Shown here one piece after another: positions 8,542-16,681 of a DNA stretch of 64,000 nt; position 1 is the stretch's first letter; every line of letters starts with the position of its first letter. Location of the stretch: the NCBI GenBank assembly GCA_016234595.1, contig JACRBG010000046.1, positions 124,001 to 188,000 of the forward strand, given 5' to 3'. Under the pieces are notes generated by a model. The model ran no database searches. It was not told the DNA's origin and saw only the letters and a list, made by a program, of their open reading frames with translations. The stretch is from Chloroflexota bacterium. Its GTDB lineage: Bacteria; Chloroflexota; Anaerolineae; Aggregatilineales; J027. Position numbers and translations under genes: made by a program.

Positions 8542-9513
8542 TTATATCGAAATCCGGTTTGTCCGGCTGACCATCTGCCGTTTACACACTTCGCCTTTGG
8601 GGATCACTGAGTTCCGCAGCACCAATGATTCCATCACTGTTGCTCCCTCACCCACTGAGCTGCCACTTTCCAAATAGACATAGGGGCCAATTTTGGCTTT
8701 CTGTCCAACTACTACGCCGGGGTCAATCCGCACGGGCGGGATAATTGTCACCGAGCCGGGTAGTTCGCTCAAGATATGGGCATCACGGCCTTCGTCCAAA
8801 TAGGCCTTGCTAATCTTATAAAGGTCAGCATCTTTCATGAAATGGTAGCGCTGCGGGGCAGATTGATAGGCCACTTTAGCGCCTGCCTCAATCCAGTTCT
8901 GAATAGCGCTCACCAATTCTTTTTCACCCCGCTTAGAAAAAGCCAATTTGTTGAGCTGGCCCAAAAATTCTTTCTTGGCCGCATATGTCATAAACGCCAA
9001 TTGATTCCCGACTGGGTTTTCGGGTTTTTCAACAAGCTTGGTCACCCAATCCCCCTCAATGGTGGCTTCAGCAGAAAGTTGAATTTCGGCAGGTGAAGCA
9101 GGGGTTACGCTCACCACCATATCAGCTTTGGTCTCCTCAAATTTTTTGAGCAAAGCCGGGATATGGTCAGGCAAAGGCAATGTATCAGCCGCCAACACCA
9201 AAAAATCTCCCTCAATTTGTTTGGTTGCCAACGCCAAGGCATCTGCCGAGCCAGTGGGCGAAATTTGCAGCACATATTTCACTTCAGTGTGGGGGTACCA
9301 CGAATGGCTAAGGTAGGATGCCAAGCCGCCTTCCTGCTCGCCGATGACCACTACAAACCGCTTAATTCCAGCCTCCAAGCACCGATCCATCACGCGAACC
9401 ATAATCGGTTTACCCAAGACTGGCAGCATTGCTTTGGTAACATCTTTAGAAAGCCCTTGCAGCCGCGAGCCACGCCCCGCCGCCAAAATAACTGCTTGTT
9501 GAATCACGCCCAT
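8542..9513 (-). CDS. Sugar-1-phosphate nucleotidyltransferase with left-handed beta-helix
   Basis: Transfers NMP from an NTP to a sugar 1-phosphate to make NDP-sugar. The N-terminal Rossmann-like domain opens with QAVILAAGRGSRLQGLSKD (phosphate loop G-x-G-x-R) followed by KAMLPVLGKPI, as in glucose-1-phosphate thymidylyltransferases and UTP-glucose-1-phosphate uridylyltransferases. The C-terminal hexapeptide repeats (IDPGVVVGQKAKIGPYVYLE) form a beta-helix. I start at Met22 of a longer frame (ATG at 9513), because AAGAAGG lies just upstream and it fits the family N-terminus; an ATG at 9576 is possible but has no ribosome site. The exact sugar is not readable. It likely supplies surface glycan synthesis. 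Confidence 0.9.
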   Translation of the reverse strand: MGVIQQAVILAAGRGSRLQGLSKDVTKAMLPVLGKPIMVRVMDRCLEAGIKRFVVVIGEQEGGLASYLSHSWYPHTEVKYVLQISPTGSADALALATKQIEGDFLVLAADTLPLPDHIPALLKKFEETKADMVVSVTPASPAEIQLSAEATIEGDWVTKLVEKPENPVGNQLAFMTYAAKKEFLGQLNKLAFSKRGEKELVSAIQNWIEAGAKVAYQSAPQRYHFMKDADLYKISKAYLDEGRDAHILSELPGSVTIIPPVRIDPGVVVGQKAKIGPYVYLESGSSVGEGATVMESLVLRNSVIPKGEVCKRQMVSRTNRISI

Positions 9514-9735
9514 ACCATGCCCACCCTTCTTCACGAAATGCGCTGCTACACCACGCCGCAGGTAGTCTAATTTCATTAGGCAATTTCGTTGAGAAATTGT
9601 GAAATTATCCAGAAATTCAAACCTAGATTATAGCGGCTCTGCCAGAAATCCTGCTATACTTATCAATAGCGTAATCTAAACCATTCCCAAACACTGGGTT
9701 TTGTCCCAGCGCGCATCTCCACAGGACGGTGAATT

Positions 9736-9978
9736 GTGGCAACCTCTGAAGACAAAATGATAGATTTTCACATCTCACGCCTGAAGGATAAGCAGGCCGA
9801 AGTATTGCTGCGTACCATTGAAGATTTGGTGCGATTCGGTGCCAAAGCCGAACGCGCCTTGCCTGCCCTTGAGGCAGTTTACAAGTCCGCTATTGACCCC
9901 AACGTCAAAGAAGCGGCCCACCGTGCCGGACGAACTATTTTTTTTGCAATTAAGAACGGCAAAGAAGGCGCGGTCTAA
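9736..9978 (+). CDS. Small helical (HEAT-like) protein
   Basis: 80 residues from a GTG at 9736, with AGGACGGTG upstream. The sequence reads as two or three amphipathic helices (LLRTIEDLVRFGAKAERALPAL and VKEAAHRAGRTIFFAI), similar to one or two HEAT repeats. A HEAT-like role in protein contacts is inference. It stands alone on the plus strand between two minus-strand genes. Its 3' end shares a hairpin with valS. Confidence 0.6.
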   Translation: MATSEDKMIDFHISRLKDKQAEVLLRTIEDLVRFGAKAERALPALEAVYKSAIDPNVKEAAHRAGRTIFFAIKNGKEGAV

Positions 9979-10007
9979 AAAAGGGGCGGTTCAAAGCGAA
10001 CCGTCCC
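9975..10007 (-). terminator. Rho-independent terminator of valS (shared hairpin)
   Basis: A 10-bp stem (9983-9992 with 9998-10007, one G-T pair) with a 5-nt loop. On the minus strand it is followed by six Ts, so it ends valS. On the plus strand there is no good T run, so termination of the 9736 gene here is weaker. Confidence 0.75.
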
Positions 10008-10032
10008 TCCAACTTTCTACATCACCAACTGG

Positions 10033-12666
10033 CTAGGCCATACTCTTGAGTGCATCCAACCGTGCTTGCACCCGCTCCTGACTTGCCAATAGGTCAACCA
10101 GCTTATCCCGTTCGCGCTGAACCACTTCCGGCTTGGCGCGGCTGACAAAATTCTCATTCCCCAGCGTCCCTTGTGTGCGCTCAATTTGTTTGAGTAATCC
10201 AGCTAACTCATCCTCGAGGCGTTGACGCTCTTTTTCAAGATCAATCAACCCTGCCAGCGGTAGATAAATGGTCACATCAGCCGCCACAATGGTTGCAGCA
10301 TTGGCAGGTGCAGGTGCGCCATCTTCGGCCAGCGTCACATCATGGACATTACACAGCCGTGCAAAAACATAGCTGTGGTTTGCCAAAACCTCCCGCATCG
10401 AGCCGGGAGCAATAACAGCGGCGATACGCTTGGACGGGTCAACCTCATATTGCTGGCGCGTATTGCGGATGCCAATCACCAATGCTTTAAGCGTTTCGAG
10501 CGCTCCCGCCGCTTCAGCATCAGCATATTCGGCATGGACAATAGGCCATTGGGCAATAATCAAGGCTTTGCCTGTATGTGGGATAGCCTGCCAAATTTCC
10601 TCCGTTATATAAGGCATATACGGATGCAGCAAACGTAAGCAACTATCCAAGACATACAACAGTGTGGCACGAGTGCTGGCCTTCGCCTCAGCGTCATTGC
10701 CATACAGCGCGGCCTTGCTGATTTCGACATACCAGTCGGCAAATTCATCCCAAACAAAGCTGAGGATTTGGCGACCCGCCTCACCATAGTTATTCCCCTC
10801 AAACAACCGATCCACGTTCTGGATGAGGTCATTGAGATGGCTTAAAATCCAGCGACTCGGCAAATCGAGTTGTTTTGGCTTGGGCAAGTCCAGCGGTTGG
10901 TCATCCTCAAGATTGCTCAAAATGAATCGCGCAATCTGCCACAGTTTGTTCCCAAAGTTGCGGCTGTGTTCAATGCGATTCATCGCCAAATTCATATCAC
11001 TGCCGGGGGAGCCGCCTGTCAACAACGTAAATCGCAGCGCATCGGCCCCATATTCTTGCACGATTTCCAGCGGGTCAATCACGTTCCCAGTGGTCTTGCT
11101 CATCTTGCGGCCCTGCTCATCACGCACAAGGCCATGCAGATAGACGGTATCAAAGGGCGCTTCGTCGGTGAACCACAACCCCATCATAATCATACGGGCC
11201 ACCCAGAAAAACAGGATGTCATAACCCGTTTCCATCATATGGGTCGGGTAAAACCGCTGCAAATCGGCGGTATTCTTAGGCCAACCGAGTGTACTAAACG
11301 GCCACAAGCCGCTGCTGAACCACGTATCCAGCACATCCTCGTCCTGCTCCCATTTACCGGAAGCATCGGGTGGGCCGTCACGGGTCACACGGATTTCGCC
11401 TGTTTCGCGGTGTGTCCATGCGGGAATGCGGTGTCCCCACCACAATTGGCGGCTGACACACCAATCTTGGATGTTTTCCAGCCAGTGGAAATACACTTTT
11501 TCAAAATGTTCCGGCACGATTTTGATGCGACCATCCCGGACGGCAGCCATGGCTTTGTCGGCCAGTGGCTGAATTTTGACAAACCACTGTTCGGAAATCA
11601 TCGGCTCGACAATTTCCCCACCCCGCTGACTGACAGGGACGGTCATTGGATGAGGCTTGGTTTCAATCGTCAGCCCCGCCGCTTCCATATCTTTCCACAG
11701 TTTTTCCCGTGCCACGAAGCGATCCAACCCCGCATACGGGCCAGCATTTTCATTCAGGCTGGCATCGCGGTTAAGGATGCTGATAATCTCCAACCCATGC
11801 TTTTGGCCGAGTTCATAGTCATTAAAGTCATGCCCCGGCGTCACTTTCAAGGCCCCCGTCCCAAATTCACGGGTGACATATTCATCCGCAATGACCGGAA
11901 TGGCACGGTTCAGCATAGGCACATACGCCATCTTGCCGATAAAGCGTTGATAGCGCTCGTCTTCAGGATGAACACAGACCGCCGTATCCCCCAGAATGGT
12001 TTCAGGGCGGGTCGTTGCCACCGGAATATATTCGCCACCCTCGACCGGGTATTTGAAGAAATAGAGCTTGCCTTCAATATCCTTGTCTTCCACTTCCAAA
12101 TCGCTGACAGCAGTCTTAAGCCCCGGTGACCAATTGATTAGGCGTGTGCCTTTGTAAATCAGGCCTTGTTCCCATAGGCGGACAAAGGCCTCACGCACCG
12201 CGATGGATAGGCCATCATCTAAGGTAAAACGGTCTCTGTCCCAATCGCAGGACGCGCCCAATTTACGCAGTTGATTTTGAATCTCGCCGCCATACTTCTC
12301 TTTCCATTCCCATGTGCGGTAGAGAAACTCTTCACGGCCCACTTCTTCGCGGCTCTTACCTTCATCCCGCAGCATCTTTTCAACCTGCAACTGTGTGGCA
12401 ATCCCGGCGTGGTCAGCACCCGGAACCCATAGTGCGGCACGGCCCTTCATACGGGCATGGCGAATCATCATGTCTTCAAGGCTGACAAACATGGCATGGC
12501 CGTTATGCAGCGCCCCGGTCACATTCGGCGGCGGCATACTAATGACATACGGCTCGGCGTCTTGGGGGGCGACTTCGGGCTTAAAATAGCCGGACTGCCA
12601 CCACCAGTCATACAGGCGGCTCTCGGCCTCCTGAAAATTGAAATTCTTGGTCAGTTTTTCGGTCAT
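10033..12666 (-). CDS. valS: Valyl-tRNA synthetase
   Basis: Class I aminoacyl-tRNA synthetase that charges tRNA-Val. All 877 residues are present: the HIGH motif as HNGH (54-57), an editing (CP1) domain with the usual TTRPETILGDTAV, the KMSKT loop (521-525), an anticodon-binding helical domain, and a C-terminal coiled-coil arm (LEKERQRLEDELAGLLKQIE) that contacts tRNA. Length is normal for the family. The ATG is preceded by TGAGGAAC. It is the last gene of a minus-strand unit that starts with a T-box leader whose specifier triplet reads as GUC (Val), so it is very likely induced by uncharged tRNA-Val. Confidence 0.98.
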   Translation of the reverse strand: MTEKLTKNFNFQEAESRLYDWWWQSGYFKPEVAPQDAEPYVISMPPPNVTGALHNGHAMFVSLEDMMIRHARMKGRAALWVPGADHAGIATQLQVEKMLRDEGKSREEVGREEFLYRTWEWKEKYGGEIQNQLRKLGASCDWDRDRFTLDDGLSIAVREAFVRLWEQGLIYKGTRLINWSPGLKTAVSDLEVEDKDIEGKLYFFKYPVEGGEYIPVATTRPETILGDTAVCVHPEDERYQRFIGKMAYVPMLNRAIPVIADEYVTREFGTGALKVTPGHDFNDYELGQKHGLEIISILNRDASLNENAGPYAGLDRFVAREKLWKDMEAAGLTIETKPHPMTVPVSQRGGEIVEPMISEQWFVKIQPLADKAMAAVRDGRIKIVPEHFEKVYFHWLENIQDWCVSRQLWWGHRIPAWTHRETGEIRVTRDGPPDASGKWEQDEDVLDTWFSSGLWPFSTLGWPKNTADLQRFYPTHMMETGYDILFFWVARMIMMGLWFTDEAPFDTVYLHGLVRDEQGRKMSKTTGNVIDPLEIVQEYGADALRFTLLTGGSPGSDMNLAMNRIEHSRNFGNKLWQIARFILSNLEDDQPLDLPKPKQLDLPSRWILSHLNDLIQNVDRLFEGNNYGEAGRQILSFVWDEFADWYVEISKAALYGNDAEAKASTRATLLYVLDSCLRLLHPYMPYITEEIWQAIPHTGKALIIAQWPIVHAEYADAEAAGALETLKALVIGIRNTRQQYEVDPSKRIAAVIAPGSMREVLANHSYVFARLCNVHDVTLAEDGAPAPANAATIVAADVTIYLPLAGLIDLEKERQRLEDELAGLLKQIERTQGTLGNENFVSRAKPEVVQRERDKLVDLLASQERVQARLDALKSMA

Positions 12667-12679
12667 TGGTTTTTGTTCC

Positions 12680-12799
12680 TCAGTTATAGCGAGTTGCTTT
12701 ACTCAGTGGGGCAAGGTCATGCCAATTTAACAGCCGCCCACCCCAATCAAATCGGCTTAAACGTACTACCGCAGGGTCTTCGCTTCCTACAAGTGACAT
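12680..12799 (-). CDS. Small ORF (39 aa) between methyltransferase and valS
   Basis: ATG at 12799 to TGA at 12680 encodes 39 residues, starting MSLVGSEDPAVVRLSRFD and ending LSKATRYN. The sequence before the ATG, AAAGGGGGTGA with a 6-nt gap, is one of the strongest Shine-Dalgarno matches in the window. The stop codon lies inside the valS ribosome site region (TGAGGAAC), so translation of the two may be coupled. No homologue is recognised. It could be a small protein or a leader peptide for valS. Support is the ribosome site and the position, not conservation. Confidence 0.5.
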   Translation of the reverse strand: MSLVGSEDPAVVRLSRFDWGGRLLNWHDLAPLSKATRYN

Positions 12800-12829
12800 G
12801 CACCATCACCCCCTTTCTCAAGCTGAGGT

Positions 12830-13624
12830 CTATTTTGGTTTGGTGGCAATCATGACCACTTCAAGGCGGTCACGGATAATCTCGATATTTTCAAAACCCG
12901 CTTCAAGCAGGCCCACTTGCATTTCCACCGCGGTAATCGCCCGACAGCGTTCCTCGCGTTTATAAGTCAGGTAATCTATCCCGCGCCCGGTAACCAAAAA
13001 ATGATTAATCTTGACCATCAACGGCGGGCCATCTTCCCAATCCCAGACTTGGAATTTGACTTGCTGGGGTTCTTCTTCGTCATCATCTTCTACCCCAATC
13101 GGGATAAAGCGGGGGCGGTCTTCGACAAACGGTTCAAAATCTTGCATCCCAATCATAGCCGTGCCACCGGGGCGCAAGAGCTTATGAAAATTCGCCAGTG
13201 TCGCTGTAATATCTTCGTCCGAGATCAGGCGCGGGACGGCATTGCCCTTGGTTAATACGGCATCAAATTGGCCCTCACCGCCGACCTTTTGCAGCAGTTC
13301 CAGAAAGCCCGCCTCGACAAATTTGATTTTGCGGGCAAGGTTATATTGATGGGCATTGACACGAGCCTGTTCCAATAGGCGAGCACGGCCATCAGCAGCG
13401 GTGACTTGGAAACCCTGCTGCGCTAAGGCAACTGCATACGTCCCCGGGCCACACGAGGCATCCAAGACGGTGGTCACGTTGCGGTCACGCATCCAACGAC
13501 GAATTTGCATCCCTTCGCGGTCAAGTGGGGCATCCCAATCGTTGTACCACAAGTCAACCTCAATGGTATTGGTTGGCTGCCAATTATCTTGTTTCATGGC
13601 CGTCCTACTTATCGCTCGAAACAT
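12830..13624 (-). CDS. SAM-dependent class I methyltransferase
   Basis: 264 residues. Motif I is VLDASCGPGTYAVAL (about 54-68), followed by the acidic end of strand 2 (VTAADGR), and VLTKGNAVPRL at the motif IV position. LRPGGTAMIG marks post-motif III. These bind S-adenosylmethionine; the methyl acceptor is not readable. Two starts are possible, ATG 13624 (AAGG 6 nt before) or ATG 13597 (Met10). It is the first gene after the valine T-box leader and precedes the small ORF and valS, so it should respond to tRNA-Val charging. That may hint at a tRNA or translation-factor substrate, which is inference. Confidence 0.85.
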   Translation of the reverse strand: MFRAISRTAMKQDNWQPTNTIEVDLWYNDWDAPLDREGMQIRRWMRDRNVTTVLDASCGPGTYAVALAQQGFQVTAADGRARLLEQARVNAHQYNLARKIKFVEAGFLELLQKVGGEGQFDAVLTKGNAVPRLISDEDITATLANFHKLLRPGGTAMIGMQDFEPFVEDRPRFIPIGVEDDDEEEPQQVKFQVWDWEDGPPLMVKINHFLVTGRGIDYLTYKREERCRAITAVEMQVGLLEAGFENIEIIRDRLEVVMIATKPK

Positions 13625-13672
13625 CCGTACCTTATCCCATTACCTTACCGAACTTTAGGCTCAAATCCAAAC

Positions 13673-13925
13673 AAAAAAGCCCTCGCGTCACATTATTGCT
13701 AAAGGACGAAAGGGCTGTTACTTTCGCGGTACCACCTTAGTTCCTAGCCCAAAAAGGATTGGATTAGGCACTCATTTTGCTGTAACGGGCTAACCCGGAC
13801 ACCCTTACTTCGATGTTTCAGGGTATCTGCTCTGGCGCGACCTTCGGCGGTGATGATGGGGTTATTTGCACCAACCATAACCCTCTCTGGAACATCCCAA
13901 CCCACCTACTCCTCGCCATCAACGC
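13673..13925 (-). promoter_or_regulatory. T-box leader, specifier GUC (valine)
   Basis: On the minus strand: a Stem I with a TGGCG/CGCCA base, the GGAGTA bulge, the AGAGAG motif and the distal loop GGTTGGTGCAA; a specifier loop CGAAG-GTC-G, aligned by its position after CGAA to the GGC of known glycyl leaders, giving Val; and the T-box GGTGGTACCGCG (complement of 13725-13736). The terminator alternative pairs GCCCTTTCGTC with GACGCGAGGGC, followed by TTTTTT at 13673-13678. Uncharged tRNA-Val should stabilise the antiterminator and allow transcription of the methyltransferase, the small ORF and valS. The T-box call is very secure; the specifier assignment is fairly secure. Confidence 0.93.
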
Positions 13926-13942
13926 AATGGAGTATGTTATTG

Positions 13943-14014
13943 AGCCGTCGATGGGAGTTGAACCCATAACCTCTCGCTTACGAAGCGAATGCTCTGCCAT
14001 TGAGCTACGACGGC
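13943..14014 (-). tRNA. tRNA-Thr (anticodon CGU)
   Basis: A 72-nt cloverleaf on the minus strand. The acceptor arm GCCGTCG pairs with CGACGGC; the D arm (GCTC...GAGC), the anticodon arm TTCGC-TTCGTAA-GCGAG with CGT at 34-36, and the T arm with GGTTCAACTCC are all present. The discriminator is T, and CCA is not encoded. It decodes ACG. Its 3' end is only 17 nt from the T-box leader start, and its promoter at 14029-14057 is the only obvious one for the whole locus. Confidence 0.96.
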
Positions 14015-14028
14015 CTTTGATATTAGTC

Positions 14029-14057
14029 ATTGTAGCATTGGCCCCCCTTCTAATCAA
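14029..14057 (-). promoter_or_regulatory. Promoter of the tRNA-Thr / T-box locus
   Basis: On the minus strand TTGATT (complement of 14052-14057), a 17-bp spacer, and TACAAT (complement of 14029-14034) lie 14 bp before the mature tRNA 5' end. This is a good sigma70 match. Confidence 0.7.
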
Positions 14058-14120
14058 GTCCGATTTTAGACTTAAAACACCTGTTCTATGGTTATGACTT
14101 ATATGCGCCGAAGTTGAAAG

Positions 14121-14136
14121 CGTTACTATAGTAACG
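14121..14136. promoter_or_regulatory. 16-bp perfect palindrome, candidate operator
   Basis: CGTTACTATAGTAACG is a perfect inverted repeat without spacer, in the gap between the tRNA-Thr promoter and the end of the small HisKA-like gene. It has no T run and only a short loop possibility, so it fits a dimeric protein site better than a terminator. Confidence 0.4.
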
Positions 14137-14192
14137 GATTTACACATATCCATTATATAAGCCAAATTTATAGAACATATATTCTTTTATTC

Positions 14193-14450
14193 TCAGCTGG
14201 CCTCTGAATTTCCGGTCATTATTTCTAAGATTTCGGCAAGTTCATCGCTTACTTCAAGGATGTTGGAAATTCCCCGCATCAAATATTCAGGCATATCTTC
14301 TAATTTCTGCGATTCAAGCCACTGCTTCATTAAGGTAGCATAGCCCATGATAGTAGGGATTCGAGCCTTCATCTCGCTTCGAATAATTTGTAATTTTTGC
14401 TCAGAGGGCGAGTCCAAGTAGAATTTAAGCCCCTCAGATAAAGTCGACAT
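14193..14450 (-). CDS. Small stand-alone HisKA-like dimerisation protein
   Basis: 85 residues from ATG 14450; AAAGGA lies about 9 nt before, and a longer frame from 14525 lacks a ribosome site. The stretch IRSEMKARIPTIMGYATLMK looks like the helix 1 H-box region of a histidine kinase (the usual form is HELRTPL-x-I-x-GY), but the phospho-accepting His is replaced by Met/Lys. A second helix follows (ISNILEVSDELAEILEIM). No ATPase domain follows. It may be a helical-hairpin partner of kinases, or a kinase fragment. Confidence 0.55.
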   Translation of the reverse strand: MSTLSEGLKFYLDSPSEQKLQIIRSEMKARIPTIMGYATLMKQWLESQKLEDMPEYLMRGISNILEVSDELAEILEIMTGNSEAS

Positions 14451-14553
14451 ATCAATATATCCTTTCGGCCTAACAAATTTATGATGCAACCCAATTGTGC
14501 ATGTTGCGTAATGGTTTACAAGCATCAGTCAAAATTATCGGGAGTATTGGATT

Positions 14554-14922
14554 ATGCGAAGAAGAAGACCTTTTGGATTATGCTTAGTAATGGGATTAGC
14601 CATGTTTATGTGCCTCTGCATGTGTGGAGCGATAGGCGCATTTGCTGGGGGTCATGACAACAGCGGTTGGGACGGAGAAGGGTCTCCAATCAGGATTGAT
14701 CCACCCAATGCCAACATCACGGCGCCAGACACTCCAGCGGATCCCGCTGAACCCACCTACTATGATTATTCAGGCGAAAATCATGGTAATTGGTATCGCG
14801 CATGGGGCATTTTTACAACCCTGACTCTGTTGATGGTTGTAGGCGGGGTAATTGGCATGGCCTTCTATTCCAGCCGACGCCTGCCCACCCTGCAAAAAGC
14901 GAAACGCCCCACCATTATTTAG
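14554..14922 (+). CDS. Small two-helix membrane protein
   Basis: 122 residues. A basic start (MRRRR) leads to a cysteine-rich hydrophobic segment (about 8-31) that acts as signal or anchor. An extracytoplasmic Gly/Asp/Pro-rich loop with a Tyr-rich end (YYDYSGENHGNWY) follows, then a second transmembrane helix (about 83-105) and a short basic tail. GGGAG precedes the ATG. No family was recognised. It is divergent from the HisKA-like gene, and a GC-rich hairpin follows. Confidence 0.6.
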   Translation: MRRRRPFGLCLVMGLAMFMCLCMCGAIGAFAGGHDNSGWDGEGSPIRIDPPNANITAPDTPADPAEPTYYDYSGENHGNWYRAWGIFTTLTLLMVVGGVIGMAFYSSRRLPTLQKAKRPTII

Positions 14923-14933
14923 CTTGAATCACT

Positions 14934-14960
14934 AGGAGGGGATTTACCCCCACCCCTCCT
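14934..14960 (+). terminator. Hairpin after the small membrane protein
   Basis: An 8-bp perfect stem, AGGAGGGG (14934-14941) with CCCCTCCT (14953-14960). The T-tract is weak and lies about 10 nt downstream, so termination efficiency is uncertain. Confidence 0.5.
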
Positions 14961-15019
14961 AACCTATATTTTCGTGTTATAGTCAAGCCATTCTTACTCT
15001 GGAAGATTAGGATAGGCTT

Positions 15020-16597
15020 ATGCGACATTTGTTGATTAGTCTTCTCTGCATTACAGTGCTTGTCTCGGCCCTGAGCCTCAACTCACCAGTCCACCAAACC
15101 CAAGCCCAAACTGATCCCTTTGGTGCTCAGTGGTTTAGCGATGGCATTATGTATCAGGTGTTTGTACGGAGTTTTTATGACTCCAATGGCGACGGCATTG
15201 GCGATTTACAAGGCGTCCTCCAAAAGCTAGATTACATTCAAAGCCTCGGCGCGAATATTATCTGGCTCTCCCCCATCCACCCCAGCCCCAGTTATCACGG
15301 GTATGATGTGATTGATTATTATGAGGTTAATCCCGATTTTGGCACAAAAGACGACTTATTGGCTCTAATTCAAGCCGTGCATGAACGAGGGATGTATATC
15401 ATTATGGATTACATCGCCAACCACACTTCCAATCAGAATCCATTATTTACCGAGCGCCTCGGCAAACCAGATGCGCCCAATAGCGATTTTTATAAATGGA
15501 CGAATGATGCTCACACGACCTATCAAGGTTTTGCGGGCATTGGTTCGATGCCGCAAGTTAACTATGCCAGCCTCTATGCCCGTGACTATATGACGGATGT
15601 CGCCACCTATTGGCTTGACCCCAATGGTGATGGCGACCCATCGGATGGATTTGATGGATTGCGCTGTGATGTGGCTGTTGGCCCACCCCTCGACTTTTGG
15701 GCCGAAGTACGCACCGCTATGCAACAAATCAATCCCGACTCCCTCCTTTTGGCGGAGGCGTGGGTACGTAGCGCCTTGGATTTGCAGGATTATGTGCAAG
15801 GCAATGCGTTTAATGCGGCTTTTGATTTCCCAACGCTGCACGCTATCATTGCCGACCATGATACAAATGCTGACGGCGTAGTGGCAGGGGCATCACCAGC
15901 CGATTTGTTAGAAACGGCAATGCTGGCCTCAGTGACGCTCTATCCTAAAGGGGCACATCTGGTCAAATTTTTGAATAACCATGATACCAATCGCATCATG
16001 AGCGAGGTTGAAGGGGATTTTGACCGCGCCCGAGCCGCTGCTGTTCTGCTGATGACCGCCCCCGGCACGCCGATGATTTATTATGGCGAAGAAATTGGCA
16101 TGTTTGGCAGTAAGGGGCATGGCAATCCCTATTGGGACGAGTATCGCCGCGAGCCGATGGATTGGTATGAAAGTGAAACTGGCGACGGCATGACGACATG
16201 GTTTGCTCCCACTGATCGTTATAACATACCATTTGACCTCATCAGTGTGGAAGAAGAAAATGATGATCCAGCCTCGCTAATTAATCTCTATCGAAGCCTC
16301 ACCGAAATCCGCAACAACACCCCCTCCCTACGAACCGACACCTTTGCCAAAGTGGATCTTTCGCCAGAAGGAGATGAGTTATATGCCGCCGTGCTGGGGG
16401 AGATTGCCTCGGGGAATTACACCATTGTGTTGATTAATTTCAGCAGCAACAGCGTAACAGCATCATTTACTGGCCCCCTACCCTTGCCCATGTTAATGAG
16501 CCGGGTCAGCGTAACGCTGAGTGAACATTTCAGCCTTGAAGGCACAGAATTTACAATAGAGCCTGCCGGGTTTGCAATTTTGCAGATGGGTGGGTAG
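15020..16597 (+). CDS. Secreted alpha-amylase family (GH13) glycosidase
   Basis: 525 residues with a signal peptide (about 1-29). All four GH13 regions are present: DYIANH (130-135), GLRCDV with nucleophile Asp217, LLAEAW with acid/base Glu246, and NNHDTNR with Asp322. The loop DSNGDGIGDLQG (54-65) is the calcium-binding stretch seen in alpha-glucosidase and oligo-1,6-glucosidase-like enzymes. It likely cleaves alpha-1,4 or alpha-1,6 glucans outside the cell. The products would suit the sugar ABC importer encoded convergently (16682-21910), with which it shares a bidirectional terminator. Confidence 0.95.
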   Translation: MRHLLISLLCITVLVSALSLNSPVHQTQAQTDPFGAQWFSDGIMYQVFVRSFYDSNGDGIGDLQGVLQKLDYIQSLGANIIWLSPIHPSPSYHGYDVIDYYEVNPDFGTKDDLLALIQAVHERGMYIIMDYIANHTSNQNPLFTERLGKPDAPNSDFYKWTNDAHTTYQGFAGIGSMPQVNYASLYARDYMTDVATYWLDPNGDGDPSDGFDGLRCDVAVGPPLDFWAEVRTAMQQINPDSLLLAEAWVRSALDLQDYVQGNAFNAAFDFPTLHAIIADHDTNADGVVAGASPADLLETAMLASVTLYPKGAHLVKFLNNHDTNRIMSEVEGDFDRARAAAVLLMTAPGTPMIYYGEEIGMFGSKGHGNPYWDEYRREPMDWYESETGDGMTTWFAPTDRYNIPFDLISVEEENDDPASLINLYRSLTEIRNNTPSLRTDTFAKVDLSPEGDELYAAVLGEIASGNYTIVLINFSSNSVTASFTGPLPLPMLMSRVSVTLSEHFSLEGTEFTIEPAGFAILQMGG

Positions 16598-16610
16598 TAG
16601 AGAAAATCAT

Positions 16611-16661
16611 CCCCAAACAAAAACCCCTCCCCATTGCATGGAGAGGGGTTTTTGTTTGGGG
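16611..16661. terminator. Bidirectional terminator between GH13 and the ABC permease genes
   Basis: A perfect 19-bp inverted repeat (16611-16629 with 16643-16661), CCCCAAACAAAAACCCCTC and its complement. A-rich and T-rich arms make it usable from both strands. It lies between two convergent transcripts. Confidence 0.9.
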
Positions 16662-16681
16662 AAGTTAGATGGATTTCGAGA

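Noticed and set aside
10870-12129. 419-codon open frame on the plus strand
   Set aside because: It lies fully antisense to valS, shows no ribosome site, and reads as a low-similarity His/Arg/Phe-rich shadow of the synthetase.
16611-16661. Long inverted repeat as an IS end or attachment site
   Set aside because: A and T runs with convergent genes on each side make it a bidirectional terminator; no transposase or target duplication is seen.
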